This document shows, one piece after another, positions 1 to 7,027 of a DNA stretch of 7,923 nt (its first letter is position 1; each line of letters opens with the position of its first letter). Position numbers and translations under genes: made by a program. The stretch is from Bacteroidales bacterium (GTDB lineage Bacteria > Bacteroidota > Bacteroidia > Bacteroidales > P3). Below the pieces are notes generated by a model. The model did no database searches and was not told the DNA's origin. It saw only the letters and a program-made list of their open reading frames with translations. The stretch is taken from assembly GCA_023227645.1 (NCBI GenBank), contig JALNVJ010000067.1, positions 1 to 7,923 on the forward strand, given 5' to 3'.

Positions 1-2
1 CA

Positions 3-44
3 TTCTGGGGAAAGAGCAAGTTCTTAGTTGTAATGTATGATTAA
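3..44 (+). CDS. Possible 3' end of an upstream gene (partial, uncertain)
   Basis: The first bases may hold the last codons of a gene that begins outside the window. Frame 3 reads FWGKSKFLVVMYD and stops with TAA at 42-44. The other two forward frames also stop early (TAG at 25-27, TGA at 38-40), so the frame cannot be decided from so little sequence. The intrinsic terminator about 25 bp further on supports a + strand gene ending here. No function can be assigned. A gene on the other strand, or none, is also possible. Confidence 0.22.
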   Translation, partial: FWGKSKFLVVMYD

Positions 45-68
45 TAATTGATTGATTTTTATAATAAT

Positions 69-102
69 AAAAAAGGTTGCTCAAGCGAGTAACCTTTTTT
101 TT
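69..102 (+). terminator. Rho-independent terminator
   Basis: GGTTGCTC (75-82) pairs with GAGTAACC (87-94) across the four-base loop AAGC, with one G-T wobble. Six A residues before the stem (69-74) extend the pairing into the eight-T run at 95-102. This is a classic intrinsic terminator for transcription arriving from the left. The A run means it could also work on the minus strand. It separates whatever lies upstream from the exported-protein gene at 190. Confidence 0.88.
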
Positions 103-148
103 GTCCATAAAAAATGATTTCCATACAACAGTAATTGAAAAACTTTAT

Positions 149-156
149 TAACTTTG
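149..156 (+). promoter_or_regulatory. Bacteroidota -7 promoter box (TAACTTTG)
   Basis: TAACTTTG matches the Bacteroidota housekeeping -7 consensus TAnnTTTG. Transcription would start a few bases downstream, leaving a leader of roughly 25-30 nt before the ATG at 190. No good -33 TTTG lies 19-21 bp upstream. The box overlaps the TTG at 154, which argues against translation starting at that codon. Confidence 0.6.
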
Positions 157-189
157 CATTATAATAATAATATTAAACAAAAAACCATT

Positions 190-777
190 ATGAAAATCAA
201 ACAAATACTAGTCATTATAGGATTATTTCTAATTTCAAGTGTTGCATCTGCACAAACAAAAACATCTATTGATATAAATCCTTGGTCAGTTATTCCATCA
301 GGAGTATATAAGCTTTCGGTTAAGGGAAACATTAGAGTTACTGTTATATATGGTAAAACTAGTTATTACGACTTTGGAACAGATATTAAAAAATATATTG
401 CATCAGGACAAGAAGTTACAGCAAGAAATTTTGTTTCTAATGGAACTATTACAATAACCCCTGAAATAACTGGTTCAGCAGGAGTTCTTAGGATATATGT
501 AAAAGAACCATTAGTAGAAATTGAGGTTTCTGAAGGAGGATTAGTGTTGTTCGATTCAAAAATTAGTCAAGCATCAATGACAGTTCGTCTTTTTGGTTCC
601 AAACTATATTCAGAAAATAAGTTTAAAGTAGATAATTTTGTTTTGGAAAACTACCAAGGCATTATAGAATTAAAGAAAGCGTATTTAAATTCTGCAATTA
701 TGAATATTACTCAAGGTTCAAAAAATAATATTTCAGGAAGAGTAAGTAAACAACAAATTTACGTGCCCGAAAAATAG
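190..777 (+). CDS. Exported DUF2807-like (putative adhesin-head) protein
   Basis: A 195-residue exported protein of unknown function. Residues 1-21 form a signal peptide: a Lys-containing N-terminus, the hydrophobic stretch ILVIIGLFLI, and the type I cleavage context ASA|Q. The mature part is rich in short beta strands. Its second half (about residues 95-190) has the repeated alternation of hydrophobic strands and G/S/N turns seen in the DUF2807 'putative auto-transporter adhesin head GIN' family, including a typical stretch around LRIYVKEPLVEIEVSEGG. That assignment rests on pattern only. The ATG at 190 is preferred over the in-frame TTG at 154, because the TTG lies inside the -7 box and would add 12 polar residues before the signal peptide. 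The gene is flanked by a terminator upstream and the argS promoter downstream, so it is probably transcribed alone. It likely acts in the periplasm or at the cell surface. Confidence 0.82.
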   Translation: MKIKQILVIIGLFLISSVASAQTKTSIDINPWSVIPSGVYKLSVKGNIRVTVIYGKTSYYDFGTDIKKYIASGQEVTARNFVSNGTITITPEITGSAGVLRIYVKEPLVEIEVSEGGLVLFDSKISQASMTVRLFGSKLYSENKFKVDNFVLENYQGIIELKKAYLNSAIMNITQGSKNNISGRVSKQQIYVPEK

Positions 778-802
778 TTTTCTGAATCCTTGTTTTAATT
801 TT

Positions 803-865
803 TTCTTTCTTTGATTCATGAAATTCTTTCTTTGATTTAATTAATTCTTTCTTTGATTCATTCGA
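803..865 (+). repeat. Three tandem 21-bp repeats upstream of argS
   Basis: Three adjacent 21-bp units lie at 803-823, 824-844 and 845-865. All share the core TTCTTTCTTTGATT, and the last seven bases vary. The period is exactly 21 bp, about two helical turns. The core contains TTTCTTTG, one mismatch from the -7 consensus TAnnTTTG. The array lies between the exported-protein gene and the argS -7 box, about 75-140 bp upstream of that box. An inverted match to TTTCTTTGA occurs at 913-921. Function is unknown. Confidence 0.85.
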
Positions 866-892
866 ATGATTCAATAAGTAGATAATGATTCA
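812..892 (+). promoter_or_regulatory. Cluster of TGATTCA heptamers, possible operator sites
   Basis: TGATTCA occurs exactly at 812-818, 854-860, 867-873 and 886-892, with the variant TGATTTA at 833-839. The heptamer is an odd-length pseudo-palindrome (TGA-T-TCA). The last two copies are embedded in an 11-bp direct repeat, AATGATTCAAT (865-875 and 884-894). A perfect 12-bp palindrome, TCATTCGAATGA, lies at 858-869. The cluster sits 50-130 bp upstream of the argS -7 box. A binding site for a regulator is an inference; nothing here identifies the protein. Confidence 0.35.
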
Positions 893-940
893 ATTTATAT
901 AGTTTCTAAACTTCAAAGAAAAATAGTATATTTATTTTAT

Positions 941-948
941 TACCTTTG
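941..948 (+). promoter_or_regulatory. -7 promoter box for argS (TACCTTTG)
   Basis: TACCTTTG fits TAnnTTTG exactly. It lies 34 bp before the argS ATG, so the leader would be about 25-30 nt. No recognisable -33 TTTG stands at the usual 19-21 bp distance. The region upstream instead carries the 21-bp repeats and TGATTCA cluster. Confidence 0.65.
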
Positions 949-982
949 CACTTTGTTTTACTTGAAAAAAGACTAAATAGAA

Positions 983-2776
983 ATGATTGATTTATTATTA
1001 CAAGAATCTATAAAAGGAGCTTTAAGTTCTTTATATCAAATAAATGTTGATTCGAAAGATATTACTCTTTACTCTACTAAAAAAGAATTTGAGGGTGATT
1101 TTACTCTTGTTGTTTTTCCTTTTGTAAAGCTAGCAAGGAAATCTCCGGAACAAACAGCTAAAGAAATTGGCGATTATGTAGTTGGAGATTGTAAAGATAT
1201 TATTGGATTTAATGTTATAAAAGGTTTCTTGAATTTTGAAGTATCCAATGATTATTGGGTGAGATTTATAGATCATTTTAAAACTAAATATACTTTTGGA
1301 TATAAGCCAATAAGAGATGAAAAACCTGTTGTTGTTGAATATTCTTCCCCTAATACCAACAAACCTCTACATCTTGGACATATAAGAAATAACTTATTGG
1401 GTTGGAGTGTTGCTGAAATTCTTAAAGCAAATGGATTTGCTGTTAGAAAGGTGAATCTGGTTAATGATAGGGGTATTCATATTTGCAAGTCAATGATAGC
1501 TTGGCAAAAATTTGGTCAAGGTGAAACTCCTGAAACTTCTGGTTTAAAAGGTGATCATTTGGTTGGAAAGTATTATGTTCTCTTTGATAAGGAATATAAG
1601 AAAGAGATTGAGAAGATGGTTAGCCAGGGAGTGGAAAAAGAAATTGCAGAAAAGACAGCTGAAATTTTGATTGAAGCTCAAGATATGCTTAGGAAATGGG
1701 AGGCTAAGGACAAGGCCGTTATTGATTTATGGAAAACAATGAATGCTTGGGTTTATAAGGGTTTTGATGAAACTTATTATAAGATGGGAGTTGATTTTGA
1801 TAAGGTTTATTTTGAGTCAGAAACATATCTTTTAGGTAAGGATTTAGTTAAGGAAGGAGTAGAAAGCAGCGCTTTATATAAAAAAGATGATAATTCTATT
1901 TGGTGTGATTTAACATCTGATGGTTTAGATGAAAAGCTTTTGCAAAGGGCTGATGGAACTTCGGTTTATATGACTCAAGATTTAGGTACAGCTATTCAAA
2001 GACATATTGATTTCAATTCTGATAATTTACTATATGTTGTTGGTAACGAACAAAACTATCATTTCAATGTATTGAAGCTGGTTTTAAAGAAACTAGGCTT
2101 TGATTGGGCTGAAAATTTACGTCATTTATCTTATGGAATGGTAGAATTGCCTGAGGGAAAGATGAAATCACGTGAAGGAACTGTTGTTGATGCTGACGAT
2201 TTGATTAAGGAGATGATAAATACAGCAAGGGAACAAACATTGGAGCATGGTAAAACAGAAGGTTTCTCCTCATCTGAGGCAGAAAAACTATATTGGATGT
2301 TGGCTATGGGTGCTTTGAAGTATTTTATCCTAAAAGTTGATCCATCTAGAAATATGTTATTTAATCCGAAGGATTCAATTGATTTTAATGGTAATACAGG
2401 TCCTTTTATTCAATACACTCATGCGAGAATTCGTTCAATTATAAGAAAAGCTCAAGAGCAAAAAAATATTAATCTAGATACTCTTAGTATTGATTTATCT
2501 TCTAAACTAAACTCAAAGGAATTAGATATTATTAGAATTCTTTACCAATATCCGGCAATTGTTGACCAAGCTGGCAAAACCTTTTCTCCAGCCCTAATTG
2601 CAAACTATGTTTATGATTTGGCAAAGAGCTTTAATGCTTTCTATCAGGATGTTCAGATATTGAGAGAAGAGGATGAGGCTTTAATTAGATTGAGAATAGG
2701 TATTGCTTCTTTTGTTGGTAACACTATTAAATCAGCTATGGAACTTTTAGGGATTACAGTCCCTGAAAGAATGTAG
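983..2776 (+). CDS. argS: Arginyl-tRNA synthetase
   Basis: A complete class Ia aminoacyl-tRNA synthetase of 597 residues, within the family's usual size. It charges tRNA-Arg with arginine using ATP, in the cytoplasm. The N-terminal Add-1 domain, which recognises the tRNA D-loop, covers about residues 1-105 and contains the typical GDF (38-40). The catalytic Rossmann core follows, with SSPNTNKPLHLGHIRNN holding the HIGH signature as HLGH (130-133). Further marks are RADGTSVYMTQDLGTA (322-337) and the KMSKS loop as KMKSREG (393-399). The C-terminal helical DALR anticodon-binding domain runs from about 470 (GNTGPFIQYTHARI) to the end and closes with the characteristic LLGITVPERM. No key residue is missing. 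Its -7 box lies 34 bp upstream. No terminator is visible before clpS, so read-through is possible, but clpS has its own -7 box. Confidence 0.98.
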   Translation: MIDLLLQESIKGALSSLYQINVDSKDITLYSTKKEFEGDFTLVVFPFVKLARKSPEQTAKEIGDYVVGDCKDIIGFNVIKGFLNFEVSNDYWVRFIDHFKTKYTFGYKPIRDEKPVVVEYSSPNTNKPLHLGHIRNNLLGWSVAEILKANGFAVRKVNLVNDRGIHICKSMIAWQKFGQGETPETSGLKGDHLVGKYYVLFDKEYKKEIEKMVSQGVEKEIAEKTAEILIEAQDMLRKWEAKDKAVIDLWKTMNAWVYKGFDETYYKMGVDFDKVYFESETYLLGKDLVKEGVESSALYKKDDNSIWCDLTSDGLDEKLLQRADGTSVYMTQDLGTAIQRHIDFNSDNLLYVVGNEQNYHFNVLKLVLKKLGFDWAENLRHLSYGMVELPEGKMKSREGTVVDADDLIKEMINTAREQTLEHGKTEGFSSSEAEKLYWMLAMGALKYFILKVDPSRNMLFNPKDSIDFNGNTGPFIQYTHARIRSIIRKAQEQKNINLDTLSIDLSSKLNSKELDIIRILYQYPAIVDQAGKTFSPALIANYVYDLAKSFNAFYQDVQILREEDEALIRLRIGIASFVGNTIKSAMELLGITVPERM

Positions 2777-2821
2777 TTGTAGATTTCTTTTTCTAAATAC
2801 TTCTTTTAATAAAACTTTTCA

Positions 2822-2829
2822 TATCTTTG
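2822..2829 (+). promoter_or_regulatory. -7 promoter box for clpS (TATCTTTG)
   Basis: TATCTTTG, an exact TAnnTTTG match, lies in the 79-bp gap between argS and clpS. With the usual spacing, transcription would start around 2835-2838, giving an unusually short leader of about 20 nt. A -33 element is not apparent. It probably drives clpS and the downstream nfeD-like gene. Confidence 0.62.
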
Positions 2830-2831
2830 CC

Positions 2832-2855
2832 CTATCGAAATAAAATTTTTGATAG
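2832..2855 (+). other. Inverted repeat abutting the clpS start codon
   Basis: CTATCGAAA (2832-2840) can pair with TTTTTGATAG, read from the far end at 2847-2855, to give nine pairs (one G-T wobble) around a six-base loop TAAAAT. The right arm ends at the base before the clpS ATG. It could be an mRNA hairpin near the ribosome site or a DNA operator just after the -7 box. Because the predicted transcription start falls inside the left arm, the DNA reading is at least as likely. The sequence is AT-rich, so chance is a real alternative. Confidence 0.4.
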
Positions 2856-3140
2856 ATGAGTGATATATACAATGAAACAAATCCTGAAGAAGTAACTTGT
2901 TTGTCTTCCGTGGACGAAGAAGGCAATGAATTAATTCTCTTTAATGATAATTTTCATACATTTGATTATGTAATTGAATGTTTGCTTGAAGTTTGTAAAT
3001 TGAGTTATGAGCAAGCTTCAAATTGTGCTAATATTGCTCATAGAAAAGGTCTTTGTGCTGTTAAACATGGAAGTTATGATGAACTTTTAAAGATGCACGA
3101 TCAATTGGTTAAGAAAAAATTAAAAGTAGAACTCAGATAA
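2856..3140 (+). CDS. clpS: ATP-dependent Clp protease adaptor ClpS
   Basis: A 94-residue ClpS protein. ClpS recognises proteins with a bulky hydrophobic N-terminal residue (N-degrons) and delivers them to the Hsp100 unfoldase of the Clp protease; its disordered N-terminus helps drive transfer. The acidic tail of about residues 1-24 fits that role. The core carries LFNDNFHTFDYVIECL, where N30 and D31 match the alpha-amino-binding N34/D35 of E. coli ClpS. H62 in ANIAHRKG matches H66, at the same 32-residue spacing. At the pocket entrance, E. coli Thr38 and Met40 correspond to H34 and F36 here by ungapped alignment, so side-chain selectivity may differ. The gene has its own -7 box, and the stop is 11 bp before the nfeD-like ATG, suggesting co-transcription. 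Confidence 0.95.
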   Translation: MSDIYNETNPEEVTCLSSVDEEGNELILFNDNFHTFDYVIECLLEVCKLSYEQASNCANIAHRKGLCAVKHGSYDELLKMHDQLVKKKLKVELR

Positions 3141-3151
3141 AATTAATTTAT

Positions 3152-3616
3152 ATGGACTTATTATTTATTCTTTTATTCCTTGTGGGAGGAATAGTTTTAA
3201 TTGTTTTGGAGATTGTTGCAATCCCTGGTTCAACTATTGCAGGTTTATCGGGCATAGGAATGCTTGTTTATGGGATTTACCGTGTATTTATTGAATACGG
3301 AAACACTTGGGGGATAATTACTTTATTCTTGGCTTTATCTTTTTGTACTTTTCTCCTTATTTATTCGCTTCGTGCCAAAACATGGAAGAGATTTGCTTTA
3401 AACAAATCAATTGACAGTAAGGCAAATGATATTCAAATTGAAGAGTTTAAGGTAGGTGACAAAGGAATTACCATAACTCGTCTAGCTTATGCTGGAATGG
3501 CAGAAATAAATGGTAAAAGAATTGAAGTTTTTACTTCTACATCTTTTGTAGATCCAAAAACTGAAATTGAAATTGAGAGGATTGAAGGCAGCAAAATACT
3601 TGTAAGACCTATCTAA
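3152..3616 (+). CDS. NfeD-family membrane protein (short form)
   Basis: A 154-residue membrane protein of the short NfeD class (NfeD1b/YuaF-like), which lacks the N-terminal ClpP-like protease domain of long NfeD. A hydrophobic segment covers residues 3-24 and contains LEIVAIPG, the family's E..ipG turn. A further membrane-associated stretch runs to about 44 (IAGLSGIGMLVYGIY), and another covers about 53-72. A basic linker leads to a C-terminal OB-fold beta barrel (about 95-154), recognisable by VGDKGITITRLAYAGMAEINGKRIEVF. Family members work with SPFH/flotillin proteins in membrane microdomains, and the partner type, FloA, is encoded downstream at 7099. They are normally direct neighbours but are separated here by a 3.1-kb gene. 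The gene is 11 bp behind clpS, so it probably shares the clpS promoter. No clear terminator follows in the 148-bp gap after it. Confidence 0.9.
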   Translation: MDLLFILLFLVGGIVLIVLEIVAIPGSTIAGLSGIGMLVYGIYRVFIEYGNTWGIITLFLALSFCTFLLIYSLRAKTWKRFALNKSIDSKANDIQIEEFKVGDKGITITRLAYAGMAEINGKRIEVFTSTSFVDPKTEIEIERIEGSKILVRPI

Positions 3617-3764
3617 ATACCTTTTTTATCAGTTTTTTTATACTCATATGTGTGTATTGTTTTCATTAAAATATAAAAATAATTATAAATTTTGGTTACA
3701 AAAATGAAATAAGTAGTGTTATAGATATAAATAGGTAAGTGTACCAGTTAATTTCATATTAATA

Positions 3765-6700
3765 ATGAAAAAACTTTTATATTGTTTGCTTAGTATTTTA
3801 TCAACTTCTACGCTCTTTGCGCAATCAATAAATATGCCCACTACTGGCGTAGAATATCTAACAACAAGTAGTTGCATTCTTTATGATAATGGAGGCGCTG
3901 CTAGTAATTATGGAAGCAATTGTAACGCAACTTATGTTATAGAAACTCAAAATCAAGGTGCTTTTTTCTCAATTAATGGTTCCTATGATTTAGAACAATA
4001 TTATAAATCAAGATTAGTTATTTATGATGGTGGATCTACTTCAACAAGTGTAATAGGCACATACAGTAATGGAATAGGGGCTATTAATATTTGTACTCAT
4101 TCTTCAGAAATTACTATCCGTTTTTTTTCCGATACCGACACTCCACAATCAGGATTTGTTTTAAATATTGTTGAAAACACTTGCCCAAGAGTATCTTCCT
4201 TGACGGTAATTGACATAACAGAATCTTCTGCAAAATTAACTTGGGGAGCTATTAATGGATCAACAAATTGGATAATTGAATGCACTACTAATAATATGCC
4301 AAATGGACAAAATATTTTTTCAACTACATCCAATTTTTATGAATTAAATGGATTAAACCCTCTTACTAATTATTGTTTCAGAATTCATTCCAATTGTACT
4401 CCAATAACTTCATGTTCCTATAGTCAAGTATGTTTCTCAACCATATGCCCGTGTCCACAAGCTACTTATGCACACGCAACTCTTGGCGATAGAACTCTTA
4501 CTGTTGAGTGGATTGAACCCCACACAGATATTGTTTGGACAATAACTCTGACCTATAATGGACAATCAATAGTAGTTACAAGTACAGAGCCAATTTATAT
4601 TTTTGACAATCTTCCTTTTGATTTCGAATACTATACAATTGTTATAACTAGTGATTGTTATCCTTATAACTTAATTTGCAATCAAACAGCATTTAGCTAC
4701 AATCCACCTCCACCTCAACCACCTCCACCATTTGAATGTTTGTGCCCTTATGCTCGTCATCCTATTGTTTCTAATATTCAATCTAATTCCGTTGATATAA
4801 GTTGGGACTATAATTCAAATGCCATAGGGTGGATTCTTCAATATAAGGCAGAGAATTCTAGTATTTGGCTCTTCGATACTGTTTTTACAAATAATTGCAC
4901 CCTAAATAATCTTGAACCTATTACAAATTATGAATGTTATATTCATTCTTATTGCGATAATTTCGATAATAGATGTAAGGTATATAGTCCTTTTTTCACA
5001 TATAGTGACCAATGTTTTAACTTTTTGGATTTAAAAGGTCCTAATTGCCATGCATCCTATGGTACATTTTATAATCCTTTTCAGAATACAGGAATAATAA
5101 ATTATGGATCAGCTAGTTTAATGAGTAGGCATACTATCATGAGAGATACTATTGAAAAAGATCCAAGAACAAATAATATGCTTTCTTGTGTCCCTCCTGG
5201 AGAAAAAGCATCTGTGCGTTTGGGTAATTGGAATATTGGTGCAGAGTCTGAAAGCATTGATTATATGTTATATGTAGATACTAATAATTTTGACTTATTG
5301 TTATTGAAATATGCTATTGTTCTGCAAGATCCAAATCATCCTATAGGGAAACAACCCCGTTTTATACTCTCTTTATGGGATGATCAAGGTAGAGTAATTG
5401 ATGAAACTTGTGGATATATTAATTTTTACTCGGGTCAAGCTTCGGGATGGAATAGAGATGAAGCTAATAATGTTCTATGGAAAGATTGGTCAACAATGGG
5501 GCTTGACCTTACAAACTATCATGGCAGAAGAATTTATATAAAACTTTCAACTTACGATTGTGAAGAAGGTGGACATTATGGTTATGCATATTATACTCTT
5601 AGCTGCGGTAGTAAATATGAGACAAGAAAAACATGTGGTAAAATTGATTCTATATTAATGGAAGCACCTACGGGTTTCTATTATTCTTGGTATTTAGAGG
5701 ATGATCCAGACAATATAATTTCAACTCAACAAGAATTAAGGGTTTTAGTAGATAATTCTGTTTTCTATTGTAAATGCACTTCAGTAGAAAATGAATTATG
5801 TTATTTCTATATAAAATATATTGCAGAGAGGAATTATCCTTATTCACTTTTTGACTATAATATTGATTCTTGTTCAAAAGAAGTTGCTTTTTTTAATCAA
5901 AGCATAGTATCCAATAATGATTCTATTGCAATTGGCGACAAGCATTGCTCTGATGTTAAATGGTTATTCCATAATGGGACAGAATCAATATTAGATACTG
6001 CAATATTTACATACGATACCCTTGGAGTTTTTCCAGTAATATTGATTTCAAGTTTAAACAATGGTGACTGCCTTGATACTCTTATTAAAAATGTAGAAAT
6101 AAGCCCATACTATAGAGATACAATTAGAATAAGAATATGTGAAAAAGAAACCTATAACTCAAATGGTTTTAACGATTCAATAGAAGGTGTATATTCTATT
6201 AATCACATTACTGAAAGAGGTTGTGATAGTCTTGTTGTTTTAGATTTAAAAGTTCAAGATAATTATAATCAATCAATATTTGACACCCTTTGTAAGGGAA
6301 GTATATATAGTAATTACGGTTTCAATTGTTACAATTCTGGAGTCTATACTAATAATCTTCAGTCAATATATGGATGCGACAGTATTATTACCCTATATCT
6401 AACACAAATACAAACTTACCCCGACTATTCTATAATTGATGATAAATATATACTTGTTGAAGATTTTCCGATAATTATTGATGTCACATCAAATGATTGT
6501 AATTCTTATTTTTGGAATACAGGTTCCACAAGTCCTATTCTTGAAGTCAATTATCCAGGAAGTTTTTATGTGACATTATACACTGTTTGTGGCAATGTAT
6601 TAGATTCTGTTTATATTGCTGTGCCTGATGTAAATGTTTTTGTTCCAAATTCTTTTACTCCACTTTTAGATAATAATAATACCTTTTTTCCTGTATTTGA

Positions 6701-6908
6701 AAGTAGTGAAAAGTTAATTATTGAAACATTTGAAATATTCAATCGCTGGGGACAAAGAATTTACGCTTCAACTAAAACACCTTGGGATGGGAAATATAAA
6801 GGCAAATTAGTTGATAATGGAGTTTATATTTGGCGTTTAATATATAGAACAAAATATAGTTCAGACCGAAGTTTTGAAAAAACAGGTGATCTTAACGTTA
6901 TTAGATAA
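3765..6908 (+). CDS. Large secreted multidomain protein with T9SS type B sorting domain
   Basis: A 1047-residue protein predicted to cross the inner membrane by Sec (signal peptide 1-20, ending LFAQ) and the outer membrane by the type IX system. Modules in order: CUB-like domain (about 28-138, with RLVIYDGG at 83-90 and SSEITIRFFSD at 113-123); three Fn3-like modules (about 141-225, 231-312, 328-413), each opening with Cys-Pro; a PPPPQPPPP hinge (314-322); a jelly-roll-like module (about 470-614) with ASVRLGNW and KDWSTMGLDLTNY; an Ig-like stretch (about 624-687); a PKD-like domain (about 692-781); two C-[EK]-x...GCDS repeats (about 785-881); an Ig-like WNTGST module (about 892-953); and a CHU_C/gliding-motility C-terminal domain (957-1047: VFVPNSFTP, FEIFNRWGQRIY, PWDGKYKG, DNGVYIWRLIY). 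It has about 39 cysteines after the signal peptide, suggesting disulfides. No catalytic motif is visible; adhesion or matrix binding is the likeliest role. No exact TAnnTTTG precedes it (TAAATTTTG at 3686-3694 is off by one base). Confidence 0.93.
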   Translation: MKKLLYCLLSILSTSTLFAQSINMPTTGVEYLTTSSCILYDNGGAASNYGSNCNATYVIETQNQGAFFSINGSYDLEQYYKSRLVIYDGGSTSTSVIGTYSNGIGAINICTHSSEITIRFFSDTDTPQSGFVLNIVENTCPRVSSLTVIDITESSAKLTWGAINGSTNWIIECTTNNMPNGQNIFSTTSNFYELNGLNPLTNYCFRIHSNCTPITSCSYSQVCFSTICPCPQATYAHATLGDRTLTVEWIEPHTDIVWTITLTYNGQSIVVTSTEPIYIFDNLPFDFEYYTIVITSDCYPYNLICNQTAFSYNPPPPQPPPPFECLCPYARHPIVSNIQSNSVDISWDYNSNAIGWILQYKAENSSIWLFDTVFTNNCTLNNLEPITNYECYIHSYCDNFDNRCKVYSPFFTYSDQCFNFLDLKGPNCHASYGTFYNPFQNTGIINYGSASLMSRHTIMRDTIEKDPRTNNMLSCVPPGEKASVRLGNWNIGAESESIDYMLYVDTNNFDLLLLKYAIVLQDPNHPIGKQPRFILSLWDDQGRVIDETCGYINFYSGQASGWNRDEANNVLWKDWSTMGLDLTNYHGRRIYIKLSTYDCEEGGHYGYAYYTLSCGSKYETRKTCGKIDSILMEAPTGFYYSWYLEDDPDNIISTQQELRVLVDNSVFYCKCTSVENELCYFYIKYIAERNYPYSLFDYNIDSCSKEVAFFNQSIVSNNDSIAIGDKHCSDVKWLFHNGTESILDTAIFTYDTLGVFPVILISSLNNGDCLDTLIKNVEISPYYRDTIRIRICEKETYNSNGFNDSIEGVYSINHITERGCDSLVVLDLKVQDNYNQSIFDTLCKGSIYSNYGFNCYNSGVYTNNLQSIYGCDSIITLYLTQIQTYPDYSIIDDKYILVEDFPIIIDVTSNDCNSYFWNTGSTSPILEVNYPGSFYVTLYTVCGNVLDSVYIAVPDVNVFVPNSFTPLLDNNNTFFPVFESSEKLIIETFEIFNRWGQRIYASTKTPWDGKYKGKLVDNGVYIWRLIYRTKYSSDRSFEKTGDLNVIR
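6117..6407 (+). repeat. Two intragenic repeats encoding C-x-x...GCDS modules
   Basis: Two protein repeats of about 45 residues (785-830 and 837-881 of the large secreted protein) share a pattern. Each has an early cysteine followed by K/E and Y (ICEKETYNSNGF; LCKGSIYSNYGF), then a G-x-Y turn (EGVYS; SGVYT), then GCDS followed by alternating hydrophobics (GCDSLVVLDLKV; GCDSIITLYLTQ). This module recurs in many Bacteroidota cell-surface proteins next to PKD and CHU_C domains. The two copies have diverged at the DNA level, so this is not a recent duplication. Confidence 0.75.
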
Positions 6909-6940
6909 GTTGTATCTTATACTTCTATATCGTTAATATA

Positions 6941-6961
6941 TTGGATATTTTATATATCTAA
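6941..6961 (+). terminator. Weak stem-loop after the secreted-protein gene
   Basis: TTGGATAT (6941-6948) can pair with ATATCTAA (6954-6961), one G-T wobble, around a five-base loop. It lies 33 bp after the stop codon of the secreted-protein gene, a sensible place for a terminator. The stem is almost all A-T and no T run follows directly (the nearest, TTTCTTTTTTT, starts near 6987), so this is weak support. Confidence 0.22.
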
Positions 6962-7027
6962 CATATAATAAGAACCATTATTTGAATTTCTTTTTTTCAT
7001 AATAATAAAATAATAATTCCTTATACT

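Noticed and set aside
154..189. Upstream TTG start that would add 12 residues to the exported protein
   Set aside because: The TTG lies inside the TAACTTTG promoter box, so it is unlikely to be in the mRNA. The extension is polar (HYNNNIKQKT) and would sit before a perfectly placed signal peptide beginning MKIKQ.
803..894. Possible CRISPR array in the repeat region
   Set aside because: The units are 21 bp and directly adjacent with no unique spacers, and no cas gene is nearby.
983..3616. A single argS-clpS-nfeD operon
   Set aside because: The 79-bp gap after argS holds a consensus -7 box, so I treat clpS-nfeD as a separate unit. Partial read-through from argS cannot be excluded because no terminator is visible.
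3617..3764. Terminator or riboswitch in the gap after the nfeD-like gene
   Set aside because: There are T-rich runs (3621-3627 and 3632-3639) but no stable stem before them. I see no conserved riboswitch core in these 148 bp.
4097..4333. Minus-strand open frame of 78 codons
   Set aside because: It lies entirely inside the CUB/Fn3 part of the secreted-protein gene, which has strong domain support, and has no promoter box or recognisable domain of its own.
5668..5877. Minus-strand open frame of 69 codons
   Set aside because: It lies inside the secreted-protein gene. Its product is low-complexity, rich in N, Y, K and L, as expected from AT-rich antisense DNA.
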